A model generated the notes under the pieces. That model was not told where the DNA came from. It saw only the letters and a list, made by a program, of their open reading frames with translations, and did not search any database. A stretch of 64,000 nt of DNA, from the NCBI GenBank assembly GCA_963802905.1, contig CAWDKH010000022.1, forward strand, positions 1-64,000, read 5' to 3'. A program made the position numbers and the translations under genes. This document shows, one piece after another, positions 62,896-64,000 of this stretch (the stretch's first letter is position 1; every line of letters begins with the position of its first letter). The stretch is from DASQFQ01 sp963802905 (GTDB lineage: Bacteria; Actinomycetota; Thermoleophilia; Solirubrobacterales; Solirubrobacteraceae).

Positions 62896-64000
62896 TCAGC
62901 TCGTCTGGTAGTCGGGGGAACCGGCGATCAGCTGGCGGAGCGCGTTCTGGCGCTGCGCGCGCAGCCACGGCTGGGCGGTGCTCGAGATCGCCTGCTGGGC
63001 AAAGGTGTTGAGGGCGGCGATGGCGGGGGCGGTGAGCACCGGGTTGCCCCAGAACGCGCGCGCCTTCGCCAGCGCCTGGGCGGGCGTCTCGGCCGGGTAG
63101 TCGTCGGAGCCGGGCTCCTCGGTGTCGTTGTCGAGCGCGTACACGACCGCCTCCCAGCGCCCGAGCGTGGTGTTGGTGTCGAGCCAGCGCTTGTCGTCCC
63201 AGCCCGCGACGTCCGGCGGGTAGTAGAGGCGCTGGCCGGCGCCCGGGAGCACCCACGACCACGCGCCGGTGGTGATCCCGCGCTTGCGGGCGCGCAGCAT
63301 GCCGGCCACGAACACGGTCGGCGGCTTGACCATCCGCGGGCCCCTCGAAGAGCTGCTTGGAGGTCAGGATCGCCTCGAGCACGGGGCGGATCTCGTAGCC
63401 CGAGCCCTTGTAGAGCGCCTCGAGCTTGGCCGCCGTGCCCGCGTCGGGCGCCGTCGGGATGAAGTAGCTCCAGAGCTTGGCGACGAAGAACGACGGGTGC
63501 TTCGGGTGGTCGACGACCATCGCGCAGGCGTCCTCCCACGTCCAGCGCCCGCGCTTGGCGAACACCGTCTTGTAGCCCGGGTCCCAGCGGTTCTGCTCGT
63601 CCCAGCGGAAGTTGTGCGCGCCGAGCTCGTTGCTCCAGTCGTAGTCCCAGCCGCTGAGCGAGCGCGCGAGCTCGCGCACGTCGGTCTCGGTGTAGGCCCC
63701 GCGGTCGGCGCCGAGCGTGAACAGCTCCATCAGCTCGCGCCCGTAGTTCTCGTTGATCGCGCCCTTGCGGTTCGAGGGCTGGTCGAGCATCAGCATCATC
63801 GCCGGGTCCTGCGTGATCGCGCGCACCATGCCCTTGAAGTTGCGCAGCCCGTGGGTGCGGAACAGGTTCGTCTGGTCGAGCATGAACCGGCTCGAGCCGA
63901 CCGCCTCGTTGGAGGTCGCGAACCAGTCGTGGAACACGAGCGCGAGCCGCTCGATCAGCTGGTGGCGCGAGCGGACCATGCGGTCGAGCCAGAACAGGAG
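62896..64000 (-). CDS. DUF1800 family protein (partial at 5' end, frame-broken)
   Basis: The C-terminal 368 codons or so are in the window. Family words are LVFHDWFATSNEAVGSSRFM, HGLRNFKGMVRAITQDPAMM, AINENYGRELMELFTLG, ARSLSGWDYDW-like and HPSFFVAKLWSYFI. A frame break near 63335 separates LFEGP from the resumed VKPPTVFVAGMLRARKRG, which continues through PPDVAGWDDKRWLDTNTTL. DUF1800 proteins are large exported proteins of unknown function, co-transcribed with DUF1501 partners. Its start lies beyond the window. Confidence 0.87.

Overview
The window is GC-rich bacterial chromosome, about 70% or more G+C outside one island. GTG and TTG starts are common, neighbouring genes often overlap by 1-4 bp, and many genes have a TAnnnT box 6-8 nt before the start codon, which suggests leaderless mRNAs. 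Actinobacterial families (DUF3159, DUF1918, a compact RpoD, FolE2, paired DUF1800/DUF1501) point to an actinomycete. A soil lineage of the Solirubrobacterales/Thermoleophilia type is my best guess, but it is an inference. No phage structural genes, transposases or CRISPR arrays are recognisable.

A caution applies to the whole window. About 25 conserved genes change reading frame once or twice in mid-domain through single-base indels, and a secreted metalloprotease does so many times. Homology continues cleanly in the next frame, and housekeeping-type genes are affected too, so uncorrected assembly errors are more likely than decay. I annotate such genes across their full extent and give the approximate break.

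Layout. 1-671: a TacA/TacT-type toxin-antitoxin pair cut by the window start. 1020-3954: small chromosomal genes (tandem ABM-like domains, DUF3159, DUF1918, BON). 4020-8558: a less GC-rich stretch of small secreted, lipoprotein and membrane proteins beside tRNA-Thr(GGU). 8702-15727: assorted genes (PEBP lipoprotein, DHA2 exporter, GNAT, NUDIX, methyltransferase/HxlR divergent pair, GrpB-like, zinc alcohol dehydrogenase). 15724-18226: an OmpR/histidine-kinase two-component system split by an opposite-strand PepSY gene, with matching operator-like repeats upstream of both the kinase and the PepSY gene. 18276-22496: a four-gene catabolic operon (hydroxyacyl-CoA dehydrogenase, ketopantoate-reductase-like enzyme, MHS transporter, beta-keto acid cleavage enzyme). 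22559-30192: an M36 metalloprotease, tRNA-Tyr, a LuxI-like GNAT, RpoD, FolE2, PgsA and an exported beta-propeller-like protein.

30211-42964: a catabolic region with two CrtI-like FAD oxidoreductases, an ADP-forming acyl-CoA synthetase and an acyl-CoA dehydrogenase on the minus strand. These diverge from a Rieske oxygenase, two TetR regulators and a complete PotDBCA-type importer. Together they suggest uptake and oxidation of a cationic amine or betaine-like compound. 43763-52954: a ten-gene minus-strand operon with GH4 glycosidase, two PfkB kinases, a complete sugar ABC importer, then GNAT, EamA and ABC-2 permease genes. 52973-64000: a dehydrogenase, an orphan ABC ATPase, an atypical receiver protein, ClpP, a small secreted Cys protein, a FAH-family enzyme, a GAF/degenerate-GGDEF protein, a PPOX-fold protein, a DExH helicase, and a DUF1800-DUF1501-cupredoxin operon that runs off the window end.
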